Positions 1-7,374 are shown, counted from the stretch's first letter. The stretch: DNA of 10,175 nt from Oscillospiraceae bacterium (GCA_031285645.1 JAITVU010000415.1:1-10175); one strand, 5' to 3'. The notes: a model not told the origin generated them from the letters alone. Numbers and translations are program-made.

Positions 1-2356
1 CCTGGGCCTCGTCACAGTCCGCGTCCTTAAGAAAATGGTACTGTTCCTCTTCCTCCACGCCCTCAGCCGTAATGGTCATATGCAAACTTTTTCCGATAGC
101 GATTATAGCGTGTATAATCGCCTGCTCCTCGCTGCCGTCGGCAATTCTTGACACAAAGGAGCGGTCAATCTTGATTCTGTCGATCGAGATTTTATTGAGA
201 TAGCTCAGCGACGAGTATCCTGTGCCAAAATCGTCCACTGAAATCTCACAACCCATTTCATGCAAGGCTCTTATCACATCGTTGAGTTTTTCAATATCCT
301 CGATTAAAGTGGACTCGATGATTTCAATATCAAGCCTCGGCCCATGGGCCGTGCCGTATTCGGCCATAGCCTCCCTGACGACACCGAGAAAATCTTTGTG
401 TAAAATCACCTGTCCGGACATATTGATGGCAATGGTGATCTCAATGCCCTTTTTCTCACATTCCGCCGCCATGGCGCAGCACTGGCGGATCATCCACCAC
501 GTCAGGGGAATGATCAGGCCGGACTCCTCCGCCTGAGGGATAAAGTCCAGGGGATTGATGACGCCCTCGGAAGAAAACCAGCGTATCAGGGCCTCCGCGC
601 TTCTGATTTCTCCCGTGCGCACATCGATTTTAGGTTGAAAAAAGGCCCTGAACTCCCCGCAGCCGCCGGCAATAACACTGCGCAGTTTGTTTTCAATGTA
701 AATGCGGTTTTGCATGGCCGCCTGCAGTTCTCTCCGGTAAGGTACGTAGAGCCCGTCTCCCAGCTCCTTGGCACGGAACATGGCGATTTCGGCGTTTTTG
801 ATGAGCGTGTCGGCGTCCTGCCCGTCCAGAGGGTAACAGCTCGACCCGATCGAGATCCCGATCTGCACATGGCGCTGCCTGATTTCAAACGGTTCCTTAA
901 ACACGGCGCAGATACGCTCGGCGAAAACATGGCGGTCCGATTCGTTCACAAGTCCGGATGTGATGATGACAAACTCGTCGCCGCCCATGCGTGCAATTGT
1001 CGCGTCCCGGCCGAAGTTTTGCCTGAGCCGGTCGGCCAGCGCCATAATTAAAATATCGCCGGCGTTGTGCCCGAGCGTATCGTTTATGAATTTAAAGCGG
1101 TCCATATCGAAAAAAAACACGGTGATATAGCCCAAATCGCGCTTGGCCACCGCTATGGCGTCCTCGAGAATAACGCGGGTACTGAAGCGGTTATTGAGAC
1201 CGGTCAGGGCATCGAAATTGGCGTGGTAATAGATGCGCTCATTATTTTTTGTGATCGTGTCGCGCGCATCCTTTATACGTCTGAGCATGCCGTTTACAGA
1301 AACCGTCAGGTTATCCAGCTCGACGTTTTGTCCTTTCGGTTCCAGCATTGTGTTGATCGTATCCATATTGACGCTGTCAACCTCGTCCACTAAAGCCGCA
1401 ATCGGTTTGACAACGATTCTATTGAGCAAATTCAGCACAAGAAACAGCACAACGCACCCGCATAAAGCCAGTACCGCAAGTATAATAAAAATAAAACTGC
1501 GCCCCTGATCATATAAAACGCGCGAACTCTTAAAGGATACAGCCAAATCATCCGCGCCGAACAAATCGGTCATAAGGCCAAAAGCCTCAACTTCTCCCGC
1601 GCGGCTGAGCACAAGGCTCTTTTGGTTTAACAGGCGATCCATCTCCTCCTGTCCGATATCGAGTTCGGAAAGAGGGCGCAGTGAAAAATCGAGCCCGGAA
1701 TCCGCCGTGAGAAAAGCGATTTCCTCCGCGTCGATGATACGGCCAAAAATAAAGGTGCCGACGCAAGGACCCGTCTCGTCCGAGCGCAAAACGGGATACG
1801 CGCTTAAATAATACATCTGCCCGTCATGATTGACAAAGCCGATGCGTCCTATCTGGGTGGTGTCGATCAGGTCAAGCGCCTCCCCCTCGCTGAACGACCC
1901 GACAGCGGCGGGACCAACCCTGTCATAAAGCCCGCTTAAATCGGGATGATCATCAATAAACTCAAGATTCCTGAAATCGTAAAAACCCTCGTAAACAATC
2001 CGGTTCTCAATGTCCAGAATTGTCAGAAAGCTGAGACGGAAGAGCTGGAAAGGGTATTCGGTCAGATAATCATCCAGGAACGCGTCATAATCGCCCAGCA
2101 CATAGTCATATGTAAAATCCCAGCTGGACCAGTCCCTCGTCACACTGGGCAAATAACTGGCCGACGACTCGATAACACTTTCGGACAGCATGACCTGGCT
2201 GATCATACTGTCATTTTCCCGCTCGACCAAAAGTTTTTGCATACTTATGTAGTAGACAATATAGAGCGCGATGAAGAACAAGGCAAATGTAACGGACGTC
2301 ACCTGAACAACCCTTCTGAGCAGGGAAGGCGCTTTTTTGTTCTTAATCCCGTCCAT
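1..2356 (-). CDS. CHASE4-GGDEF-EAL membrane c-di-GMP cyclase/phosphodiesterase (3' end outside window)
   Basis: An uninterrupted frame runs from ATG at 2356 to the left edge (785 codons, no stop). Its order is a short cytoplasmic N-terminus, membrane helix 1 (about residues 19-37), an extracellular sensor region (about 40-285), membrane helix 2 (about 288-310), a HAMP-like linker (about 311-365), a GGDEF domain (about 376-535) and an EAL domain (about 550 to the edge). The sensor carries RDWSSWDFTYDYVLGDYDAF at 74-93, typical of CHASE4. The GGDEF motif is intact at 458-462, which supports c-di-GMP synthesis. The upstream RxxD inhibitory site is missing. The EAL domain has EALIRW from 588, NMSGQV, DIEIIES, DDFGTGYSS at about 708 and AEGVEEEEQ, the expected metal-binding and catalytic residues, so phosphodiesterase activity is also plausible. 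The window cuts just before the usual C-terminal QGY motif, so about 30 residues are missing. The ligand is unknown. An AGAAGG element lies somewhat far upstream of the ATG. Confidence 0.95.
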   Translation of the reverse strand, partial: MDGIKNKKAPSLLRRVVQVTSVTFALFFIALYIVYYISMQKLLVERENDSMISQVMLSESVIESSASYLPSVTRDWSSWDFTYDYVLGDYDAFLDDYLTEYPFQLFRLSFLTILDIENRIVYEGFYDFRNLEFIDDHPDLSGLYDRVGPAAVGSFSEGEALDLIDTTQIGRIGFVNHDGQMYYLSAYPVLRSDETGPCVGTFIFGRIIDAEEIAFLTADSGLDFSLRPLSELDIGQEEMDRLLNQKSLVLSRAGEVEAFGLMTDLFGADDLAVSFKSSRVLYDQGRSFIFIILAVLALCGCVVLFLVLNLLNRIVVKPIAALVDEVDSVNMDTINTMLEPKGQNVELDNLTVSVNGMLRRIKDARDTITKNNERIYYHANFDALTGLNNRFSTRVILEDAIAVAKRDLGYITVFFFDMDRFKFINDTLGHNAGDILIMALADRLRQNFGRDATIARMGGDEFVIITSGLVNESDRHVFAERICAVFKEPFEIRQRHVQIGISIGSSCYPLDGQDADTLIKNAEIAMFRAKELGDGLYVPYRRELQAAMQNRIYIENKLRSVIAGGCGEFRAFFQPKIDVRTGEIRSAEALIRWFSSEGVINPLDFIPQAEESGLIIPLTWWMIRQCCAMAAECEKKGIEITIAINMSGQVILHKDFLGVVREAMAEYGTAHGPRLDIEIIESTLIEDIEKLNDVIRALHEMGCEISVDDFGTGYSSLSYLNKISIDRIKIDRSFVSRIADGSEEQAIIHAIIAIGKSLHMTITAEGVEEEEQYHFLKDADCDEAQ

Positions 2357-2413
2357 TCATATCACACCCGCCTTCTTCAATATCCGAGCCATGTTTTGTT
2401 TGGTCCGTCACTA

Positions 2414-2442
2414 ATTATACATAATTACTTCAAATAAAACAA
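2414..2442 (-). promoter_or_regulatory. Putative sigma-A promoter of the CHASE4-GGDEF-EAL gene
   Basis: On the minus strand a perfect -10 TATAAT (2419-2414) lies 17 bp after a weak -35 TTGTTT (2442-2437). Transcription would start near 2407, giving a leader of about 50 nt before the ATG at 2356. The surrounding DNA is AT-rich. The -35 matches consensus in only three positions, so activation or a weak promoter is possible. Confidence 0.5.
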
Positions 2443-2553
2443 TGGCGAGTCCTGACATAACAGCTATAGTCATACGAGCAAGCCGCCTCACGGCAAACCT
2501 GCCGGCAGGGTTAAAAAAAGGCTGCTGTTTTAGCCTGTTCTGCTCGAAAACTT

Positions 2554-2588
2554 AAAAAGAAACGGCGGATGTAAGATCCGCCGTTTCT
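2554..2588 (-). terminator. Rho-independent terminator of the isomerase gene
   Basis: A perfect 13-bp stem is formed by 2558-2570 and 2576-2588 around the 5-nt loop 2571-2575. On the minus strand the stem is followed directly by TTTTTAAGTTTT, a typical U-rich tail. The plus strand has no such tail, so it acts on minus-strand transcription. It lies about 80 bp past the stop codon of the TIM-barrel gene at 2669. Confidence 0.85.
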
Positions 2589-2668
2589 AATGCTAATCCA
2601 CTATTAAAATATGCTGCGAATGAGCTTTTTGGACGCGCTATACGGATTCGCGCAAGCCCGCCTGTTTG

Positions 2669-3526
2669 TTATTTAAAAGCATAGCCCATTTTCTCAAGAT
2701 AAAGCTTGTTTTTCATCACGCTGTCATGAACGTCGTCCAGGCTGTAATCGGTTTTGCCATAGTGCCGGCCGTCGAGCTCAACCATACAATAGCCGGCAAA
2801 ACCCCGCTCCTCGAGCAAATCGAGTATGCCTTTGAGATCCACAACGCCTTCTCCGAGGGCCGTATAACCCAAATAGCCGCTTTTATCAATCTCCTTGCCT
2901 TCGCCGTCAAATTCCAGCGCGCCGCCGATATAATCCTTAAAATGCATATGCTTAAGCAAAGGATAATAATCCTTGACGATTGCAAGCGCATCGGTGCCGC
3001 CTTTCTGTATCTGGCCGACATCGGGGGCAAAAGCGACATATTTTCCGTCAACGGCGTCCATAACCGTGCGGATTTCTTCCTCTGTCTGAACCGGAGTCCC
3101 CGTATGCGGATGGAAACAGCACAAAATTCCTTTATCCGCCAAGCGTTTGCCGATTTCATTGATGGAACGGATCACCGTTGCCTTGCTCTCGGCAAAATTG
3201 TAGGCGCGCCTGTCTATCTGGCTGCCGCCCAAAACAACTATTTTGCAGTTATGCTTTCCCATAAGGCCCGCGTAGATATCCAGCTGCGCTGCCGATGCGT
3301 CCCATTTGGACGCGTCCGCGATTTCAACGGAGCAATAGGTGGATACGAGGGGAATTGCGTACCTGCCGAACACATCCGAGCGCCCTTCGGCATCCAGCGT
3401 CTGCAAAACAGAACCGAATGTCTCGATACCGGCATACCCGAGTTTGGAGAGGTACATCGCCGCATCCTCAATATCCGCATTCTGCCATGTAATACTGGTA
3501 TGCCCGATCTTTACAGTTCTCGCCAT
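2669..3526 (-). CDS. Sugar phosphate isomerase/epimerase family protein (xylose-isomerase-like TIM barrel)
   Basis: A 285-residue soluble protein of the AP-endonuclease-2/xylose-isomerase-like TIM-barrel superfamily, which includes IolE inosose dehydratase, hydroxypyruvate isomerase and sugar epimerases. Visible motifs are IGHTSITW at the first strand, GIETFG at 33-38, FHPHTGT at 138-144, FAPDVGQIQKGG at 166-177, KHMHFKD at 192-198 and CMVELDGRH at 247-255. These supply the His, Asp and Glu residues that usually bind a divalent metal. Length is normal for the family. ATG at 3526 is preferred because GAAAGGGCGGGAA precedes it; a TTG seven codons upstream would place that ribosome site inside the gene. 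It follows the FAD oxidoreductase gene by about 290 bp but has its own promoter, and a terminator follows it. The exact reaction cannot be read; inosose dehydratase, 3-keto-sugar isomerase or glycoside-lyase roles are all possible. Confidence 0.9.
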   Translation of the reverse strand: MARTVKIGHTSITWQNADIEDAAMYLSKLGYAGIETFGSVLQTLDAEGRSDVFGRYAIPLVSTYCSVEIADASKWDASAAQLDIYAGLMGKHNCKIVVLGGSQIDRRAYNFAESKATVIRSINEIGKRLADKGILCCFHPHTGTPVQTEEEIRTVMDAVDGKYVAFAPDVGQIQKGGTDALAIVKDYYPLLKHMHFKDYIGGALEFDGEGKEIDKSGYLGYTALGEGVVDLKGILDLLEERGFAGYCMVELDGRHYGKTDYSLDDVHDSVMKNKLYLEKMGYAFK

Positions 3527-3587
3527 CAAAAATTCCCGCCCTTTCAAAAATTACATCATAGAATAGTCAATTTTCTCTACAAATATT

Positions 3588-3616
3588 ATCATAAGGCCGG
3601 CTATCCTGATTGTAAA
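3588..3616 (-). promoter_or_regulatory. Putative sigma-A promoter of the isomerase gene
   Basis: On the minus strand TTTACA (3616-3611) is followed after exactly 17 bp by TATGAT (3593-3588), each matching five of six consensus positions. Transcription would begin near 3581, leaving a leader of about 55 nt before ATG at 3526. The isomerase can therefore be expressed apart from the FAD oxidoreductase gene upstream. Confidence 0.6.
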
Positions 3617-3637
3617 GAAGCAACCCTCTGTGGGATC

Positions 3638-3694
3638 GAAAATATCCATAAAAGCACCGTGAAGTTTGCCGATTTTGTGAAATATTCCATAATA
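3638..3694 (-). promoter_or_regulatory. Paired direct repeats upstream of the isomerase promoter
   Basis: Two similar AT-rich words occur on the minus strand: TATTATGGAATATTTC at 3694-3679 and TTTTATGGATATTTTC at 3653-3638. They lie about 40 bp apart, near four helical turns, with the nearer copy about 20 bp before the -35. The position suits activator binding, but no regulator gene is present and chance similarity of AT-rich DNA is possible. Confidence 0.25.
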
Positions 3695-3817
3695 CCACAC
3701 ATACGCGATGGTTCCTCGGCCATCAATGCATTTTCACATAGAGACAGCTTTAAAGCGTATTGATGAAATGCAAAGTCCCTTTTCCTTATTTCGCTGAGGC
3801 CATATTAGAACCCTATA

Positions 3818-5131
3818 TCATCCGATGACGACTTCCATTTCATGGATCAGGGCGCTTCTCAGTTCATAGATATCCAGCATGCGCGGTGTTATGCCCTTTT
3901 TCGAGCATATCGCGGCGGCTGTGCCGGCCGCGACGCCAAGCTCCATCATGTTGCCCATCGATTTGCCCGCGCAGTGGCCCATAAAAGTCATGGACGCGCA
4001 GCGTCCGGCTACGAGAAGGCCTTCGCAATCTCTTGGCAGCAAGGCCCGGTAAGGAAACCCGTAACCGGAAACCATGGGGCCGATATGAATCTGGTTGCCG
4101 TCGACATAGCCGTATTTGCGGGCAACCGTATCGTCAAACTCCGTGCCGTCCTGCGAATCCTCAAACGTCTGGACATAGTCGCCCACAATCCGCCTTGTAT
4201 CGCGCACGCCCATCAGCGTGCCGACCCTGTCGAGGAAACAGTTTTCCGCGCCGGGAACGCCGTATTCTCTCAGTATTGTGGCGCAGTCCGCCGCCACATG
4301 CAGCCCGTTCCGGCGTGCGGCCGTCAAATCCGCGGCGTTGAGGCCGTTCGACTGGAGGCTTTGCCCGCGCCACGCGCCGTGGTTAACGCCGACGATTCCG
4401 GGAAGCGTCCCCGGGTTAAAGCTGTACCAGGCCGCCGTGTAGTAGCCTTTTTTCTCGGCTTCGGCAAGCATGTCCTCAAACGTATCGACCCTTAACGCGT
4501 CGATCCTTCGCGAGTCCATCCAGGGGAAAAAGGTTTCCTTGTCAATACCGCCCAGTGAAAAACCGAGTGTGAGCGGCATATGGATGCCGTCCTCCTCGCG
4601 GCCCTCCATAAACGCGCATCCGGCCGCGGCCGCGACGTCGCCGTCCCCAGTGGCGTCCACGACAGCTTTCGCCATATAGGCGACAGGCCCCCTCTTCTCC
4701 CGCACCACAACACCCGTGACTTTTTTGCCGTCCATAACGACATCCACGACCGGGCTGAACAGGCGATATGGGATGCCCGCTTCCTCAAGCATATCGTAAA
4801 TGGCGAGCTCGGAATACTCGACATGGTTGCTCAGGCCGCCGCCGTTAATTTTATCCTCCCGGCCTGGCCGCGTGGCTTTGTCGCCGTACTTGAGGATATG
4901 CTTCACCAGCATATCATGCGCGTAAGAACGCTTGGCCCCCTCCGTCAGCAAACGGTTGACCGGCATCCACGGCACGGCGTTGATGGTGCCGCCGGGCAAA
5001 GCGGCGCTCTCCAAAAGCATCACTCTTGCACCGTGACGGGCGGCACAGAGGGCGGCGCCCAGACCTGCGGGTCCGCTGCCACATACAACAACATCATAGT
5101 TTTCCACAGCGACAAATTTATCCGATTCCAA
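3818..5131 (-). CDS. FAD-dependent oxidoreductase (PF12831 FAD_oxidored type)
   Basis: A 437-residue flavoprotein. An N-terminal Rossmann dinucleotide fold is seen in YDVVVCGSGPAGLGAA (12-27; GxGxxG at 18-23) with an acidic residue at the end of the second strand (LLESA, about 39-43) that would bind the FAD ribose. VVDATGDGD at 157-165 is the second FAD motif typical of this family. The C-terminus has the flavin-closing block GLLVAGRCAS (371-380) and MELGVAAGTAAA (396-407). There is no signal peptide, so it is probably cytoplasmic. The start is assigned to TTG at 5131 because AAGGAG ends 8 nt before it; a TTG at 5149 would put this site inside the reading frame. It is the first gene of the leftward cluster and faces the plus-strand genes across a long spacer. 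Family members oxidise diverse small molecules, often in sugar or cofactor catabolism; the substrate here is unknown. Confidence 0.9.
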   Translation of the reverse strand: MESDKFVAVENYDVVVCGSGPAGLGAALCAARHGARVMLLESAALPGGTINAVPWMPVNRLLTEGAKRSYAHDMLVKHILKYGDKATRPGREDKINGGGLSNHVEYSELAIYDMLEEAGIPYRLFSPVVDVVMDGKKVTGVVVREKRGPVAYMAKAVVDATGDGDVAAAAGCAFMEGREEDGIHMPLTLGFSLGGIDKETFFPWMDSRRIDALRVDTFEDMLAEAEKKGYYTAAWYSFNPGTLPGIVGVNHGAWRGQSLQSNGLNAADLTAARRNGLHVAADCATILREYGVPGAENCFLDRVGTLMGVRDTRRIVGDYVQTFEDSQDGTEFDDTVARKYGYVDGNQIHIGPMVSGYGFPYRALLPRDCEGLLVAGRCASMTFMGHCAGKSMGNMMELGVAAGTAAAICSKKGITPRMLDIYELRSALIHEMEVVIG

Positions 5132-5214
5132 AATCAGCGCTCCTTCCAATGTCTATTATATTTGCCAGAAATAATGACGGGCATTTCACTCCTGAACTTT
5201 TTCCGTTATTAAAC

Positions 5215-5243
5215 AGTATGAACGATTATAGCGGGTCTGTCAA
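5215..5243 (-). promoter_or_regulatory. Putative promoter of the FAD oxidoreductase gene
   Basis: On the minus strand a perfect -35 TTGACA (5243-5238) is followed after 17 bp by CATACT (5220-5215), which matches four of six -10 positions. Transcription would begin near 5208 and give a leader of about 77 nt. The -35 lies almost entirely in the 9-base centre of a long inverted repeat (5223-5263), and one arm fills the spacer, so the promoter is probably controlled there. Confidence 0.6.
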
Positions 5244-5263
5244 TGAAAGACCCGCTATAATCG
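5223..5263. repeat. Perfect 16-bp inverted repeat overlapping the promoter (candidate operator)
   Basis: Left arm CGATTATAGCGGGTCT (5223-5238) and right arm AGACCCGCTATAATCG (5248-5263) are exact reverse complements around a 9-base centre (5239-5247). Neither strand has a T-run after it, so it is not a usual terminator. It overlaps the -35 and spacer of the leftward promoter, which fits a dimeric repressor operator. A role as a hairpin in a rightward transcript cannot be excluded. Confidence 0.7.
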
Positions 5264-5475
5264 CCGAACTCTAAAAACATGCACTTTTAAGCGCCTGAGA
5301 CGTTGCACAGGCGAGGTCGCCGCAGAGTGGTCTCCGGTTGATTGCGTCGTTAACACGCGCGCATGCGCGTGTCGTCAGCCGCAGTGATTGTTCTCAAATC
5401 CGGCGTTCGTGTAGAAGATATATATGGATTTTTGCTTGTTCTGCGCGAAGTTCACGCTTTTCCAAACGCTCTTTC
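5264..5475. other. Gene-free region with two small hairpins
   Basis: No credible protein gene was seen. CGCCTG (5292-5297) pairs with CAGGCG (5308-5313) around a 10-base loop, and ACACGCGC (5353-5360) pairs with GCGCGTGT (5365-5372) around GCAT. The GC-rich stretch 5290-5390 between AT-rich flanks could be part of a structured RNA, but I cannot match it to a known riboswitch or small RNA class. Confidence 0.4.
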
Positions 5476-5720
5476 TATGGTATAATAACCGCAAGGACAG
5501 CGGTTATTATACAGATTCGAACGCCCTTTTTCTCGCCGCCGAAGCGGCAACCGAAAAAGAAGGCTATTATACCATAAATCAAGAGCGGATTTATGGTATA
5601 ATAACCGCAAGGACAGCGGTTATTATACAAGTTCAAACGCCCTTTTTCTCGCCGCCGAAGCGGCAACCGAAAAAGAAGGCAATTATACCATAAATCAAGA
5701 GCGGATTTGTGGTATAATAA
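5476..5720. repeat. Tandem 116-bp palindromic repeat array (two full units and a partial third)
   Basis: Unit 1 is 5476-5591 and unit 2 is 5592-5707; they differ at only four of 116 positions. A third start, from 5708, diverges after about a dozen bases. Each unit contains nested inverted repeats. Stem A is GTATAATAACCGC with its exact complement (5480-5492 with 5500-5512; repeated at 5596-5608 with 5616-5628). Stem B is centred on GCCGC-CGAA-GCGGC and extended by CTTTTTC pairing with GAAAAAG. Stem C, TATTATACCATAAATC with GATTTATGGTATAATA (5565-5580 with 5588-5603), spans the unit junction. Each unit is also bounded by TATGGTATAATA and TATTATACCATA, which resemble short terminal inverted repeats. 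No transposase is nearby. A MITE-like or REP-like repeat is one reading; a structured RNA or a protein-binding array is another. Confidence 0.85.
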
Positions 5721-5901
5721 GGCATTATTTGTTATCTTGCAAATCCAGTTTTACTTATTAAAACAGCAGTCTTTCCACAATACATGAATAGTGATTTTTA
5801 TATAATAATTATAACAGGTCAGATCAAATTCTGCGGCGGTTGATCATGCTATGATTCCATATCCATTGTGATCGCTGTGATCGCGGAAGAATTGGAGTTC
5901 T
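5721..5901 (+). promoter_or_regulatory. Leader region of the FapA gene with a possible -10 and a tandem 9-mer
   Basis: A TATAAT at 5801-5806 in an AT-rich stretch could be a -10 for the rightward gene, but no good -35 lies 16-18 bp before it. The 9-mer TGTGATCGC occurs twice head to tail at 5867-5884, just before the ribosome site, where a regulator could bind DNA or RNA. Both assignments are tentative. Confidence 0.35.
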
Positions 5902-7374
5902 ATGAATTATCAGGATGATATGTCCAGACCAATTGCAACACCGGCGACTCAAGCGCTTGACATGCCGGTATCGCCGGAAATCGTTCCGCCCACAAAGCCC
6001 GTCATCATCGTCAAGGTTATCCAGGGCGGGATGGAGGCGTCGTTGCTGCTCCACCCCACCGGCCCCAACACATTGCCGCCGACGCGGGAAGACTTAAATG
6101 CGGCGCTGAGCGAACAGGGCGTTGTTTTTGGCCTTAACGACGCCTTGCTCAAGGATCTGTGCAAAAAGCCCGCTTACTACCATGTGTTTATCATCGCGCG
6201 CGGCAAACCGGCGGCCACAGGTGATGACGGATATGTCAAATATTTAGTCAGTTCCGCTTTTGTCCGCCGCCCCAAAATACGGGACGACGGCACCGCGGAC
6301 TATAAAAATATCGGTTTTCCGCCCGTAGTGTTCAAGCAGCAGCCTCTCTGTGAGATTTATCCGGCCCAAAAAGGCGCGGACGGCATGAATGTCTACGGCC
6401 AGGTTCTCGAGGGCAAATATGGCCGGGCCCCGCTCAATCCCTGCGGCGACAACACATTTTTCAGCGCCGATAAGTCCAGACTTTACGCGGAAATAGACGG
6501 GCGCGTTAAAATCCAGCACGGCGTCGTCAGTATTATAAAGGTCCTTGAAATCGATGAAAACGTGGATAACGCCACGGGCAACATCGATTTTACGGGCGAT
6601 GTCCTTGTCGCCGGGGATGTTGTCTCCGGCTTCTCCATCAAGTGCGGAGGCAGTATCGTTGTGCACGGCACTGTGGAAGGCGCGACGCTTGAAGCCGGAA
6701 CCGACATCAGCGTGAGCGCCGGTATGTTCGGAATGGACAAAGGCCTTCTAAACGCCGGCGGCAATATTAAATGCCGTTTTATCCAAAATTGCAGCGTGCG
6801 CGCGACGGGCAATATCTACGCCGACTCCGTCATGTTCAGCAATGTGGAATGCGAAGGTGATTTGGAGCTCACAGGAAGCAAGGGCGCGCTGATAGGCGGT
6901 AAAATTTCCGTGGCGGGCAAAATCATTGCGCGCACTGTCGGCACGTCGATGCATGTGCCCACCGATATCATCTTCACCTCGACCGGCACGGACAAGGTCT
7001 CTGTGGTCGAGCGGCTGGAAACCGAAATACGCGGCATGCAGCGCAACTTGCTGAAAACAAGGCAAATGATGGCGCGGTATGAGGATATGGGCAAAAAAAG
7101 CGGGCTCACCGATGATCAGATCAATGAAATCATCGCCGCCAGGGAACGCTATGACGGGCTCGTGAATGAAATGTACGATAAAAAGCTCGAGCTTGACACC
7201 ATTAAACGGGAACAGGAAGAAGCCGGTATGGACAGAAGTTATCTTGAATGCCGGGGCAAAATCCATGTCAACACCAAATTTATATTCGGCAGCGAAAAAC
7301 TCCTTGTCACCGAAACCATCTCCAACGCGCGGGTCCAGCTCACAAAGGACGGCATCTCGATTTTTAGAATGTAG
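5902..7374 (+). CDS. FapA family protein (DUF342, polymerising beta-helix protein)
   Basis: A 490-residue protein of the FapA/DUF342 family. After a Pro-rich N-terminus (1-32), an alpha/beta FapA N-domain spans about 34-215, with YPAQKGADGMNVYGQ at 153-167, the conserved turn of the family. Residues 216-345 form a right-handed beta-helix of short Gly-rich rungs such as GDVLVAGDV, GGSIVVHGTVEG and GALIGGKISVAGKII. Residues 366-441 are charged and heptad-like, predicting a coiled coil. The final 45 residues return to beta structure (ECRGKIHVNTKFIFG). No signal peptide or membrane helix is visible. ATG at 5902 is preceded by GGAG with a short 4-nt spacer. Relatives have been linked to flagellar assembly and cell-shape or sugar-signalling roles, but no flagellar gene is nearby and the function here is unknown. 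It stands between the leftward and rightward metabolic genes and is followed by palindromes, so it is probably its own transcription unit. Confidence 0.92.
   Translation: MNYQDDMSRPIATPATQALDMPVSPEIVPPTKPVIIVKVIQGGMEASLLLHPTGPNTLPPTREDLNAALSEQGVVFGLNDALLKDLCKKPAYYHVFIIARGKPAATGDDGYVKYLVSSAFVRRPKIRDDGTADYKNIGFPPVVFKQQPLCEIYPAQKGADGMNVYGQVLEGKYGRAPLNPCGDNTFFSADKSRLYAEIDGRVKIQHGVVSIIKVLEIDENVDNATGNIDFTGDVLVAGDVVSGFSIKCGGSIVVHGTVEGATLEAGTDISVSAGMFGMDKGLLNAGGNIKCRFIQNCSVRATGNIYADSVMFSNVECEGDLELTGSKGALIGGKISVAGKIIARTVGTSMHVPTDIIFTSTGTDKVSVVERLETEIRGMQRNLLKTRQMMARYEDMGKKSGLTDDQINEIIAARERYDGLVNEMYDKKLELDTIKREQEEAGMDRSYLECRGKIHVNTKFIFGSEKLLVTETISNARVQLTKDGISIFRM

Larger units (their letters stand above)
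2357..2668. other. Intergenic region between two minus-strand genes
   Basis: This 312-bp spacer contains no credible gene. It holds the terminator of the isomerase gene (2554-2588) and the promoter of the downstream c-di-GMP gene (2414-2442). Between them is a short GC palindrome, CCTGCCGGCAGG at 2498-2509, beside a run of A; it has no open loop of its own and no function is assigned. The arrangement suggests that the c-di-GMP gene is a separate transcription unit. Confidence 0.6.

Noticed and set aside
2498..2509. GC palindrome beside a run of A, possible terminator
   Set aside because: On the minus strand the T-run lies before, not after, the palindrome, and on the plus strand it is followed by A; it cannot be an intrinsic terminator in either direction.
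2666..3763. Long plus-strand frame of 365 codons
   Set aside because: It is antisense to the TIM-barrel gene, shows no protein family motifs and has no ribosome site; the minus-strand frame carries clear conserved motifs.
5155..5160. TATAAT on the minus strand as the FAD oxidoreductase -10
   Set aside because: It is within a few bases of the ribosome site and has no -35; TTGACA/CATACT further upstream is better placed.
5264..5475. c-di-GMP riboswitch, given the c-di-GMP enzyme in the window
   Set aside because: The conserved core bases of the GEMM classes could not be found on either strand.
5514..5522. GTTCGAATC on the minus strand, like a tRNA T-loop
   Set aside because: No acceptor, D or anticodon arm surrounds it, and the second repeat copy changes the key bases.
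5338..5693. Open frames of 63-89 codons across the 116-bp repeats
   Set aside because: They translate the repeat itself, contain the same peptide twice, have no ribosome site and exist on both strands.
5476..5720. CRISPR array
   Set aside because: The repeats are 116 bp and directly adjacent, with no short repeat alternating with unique spacers.
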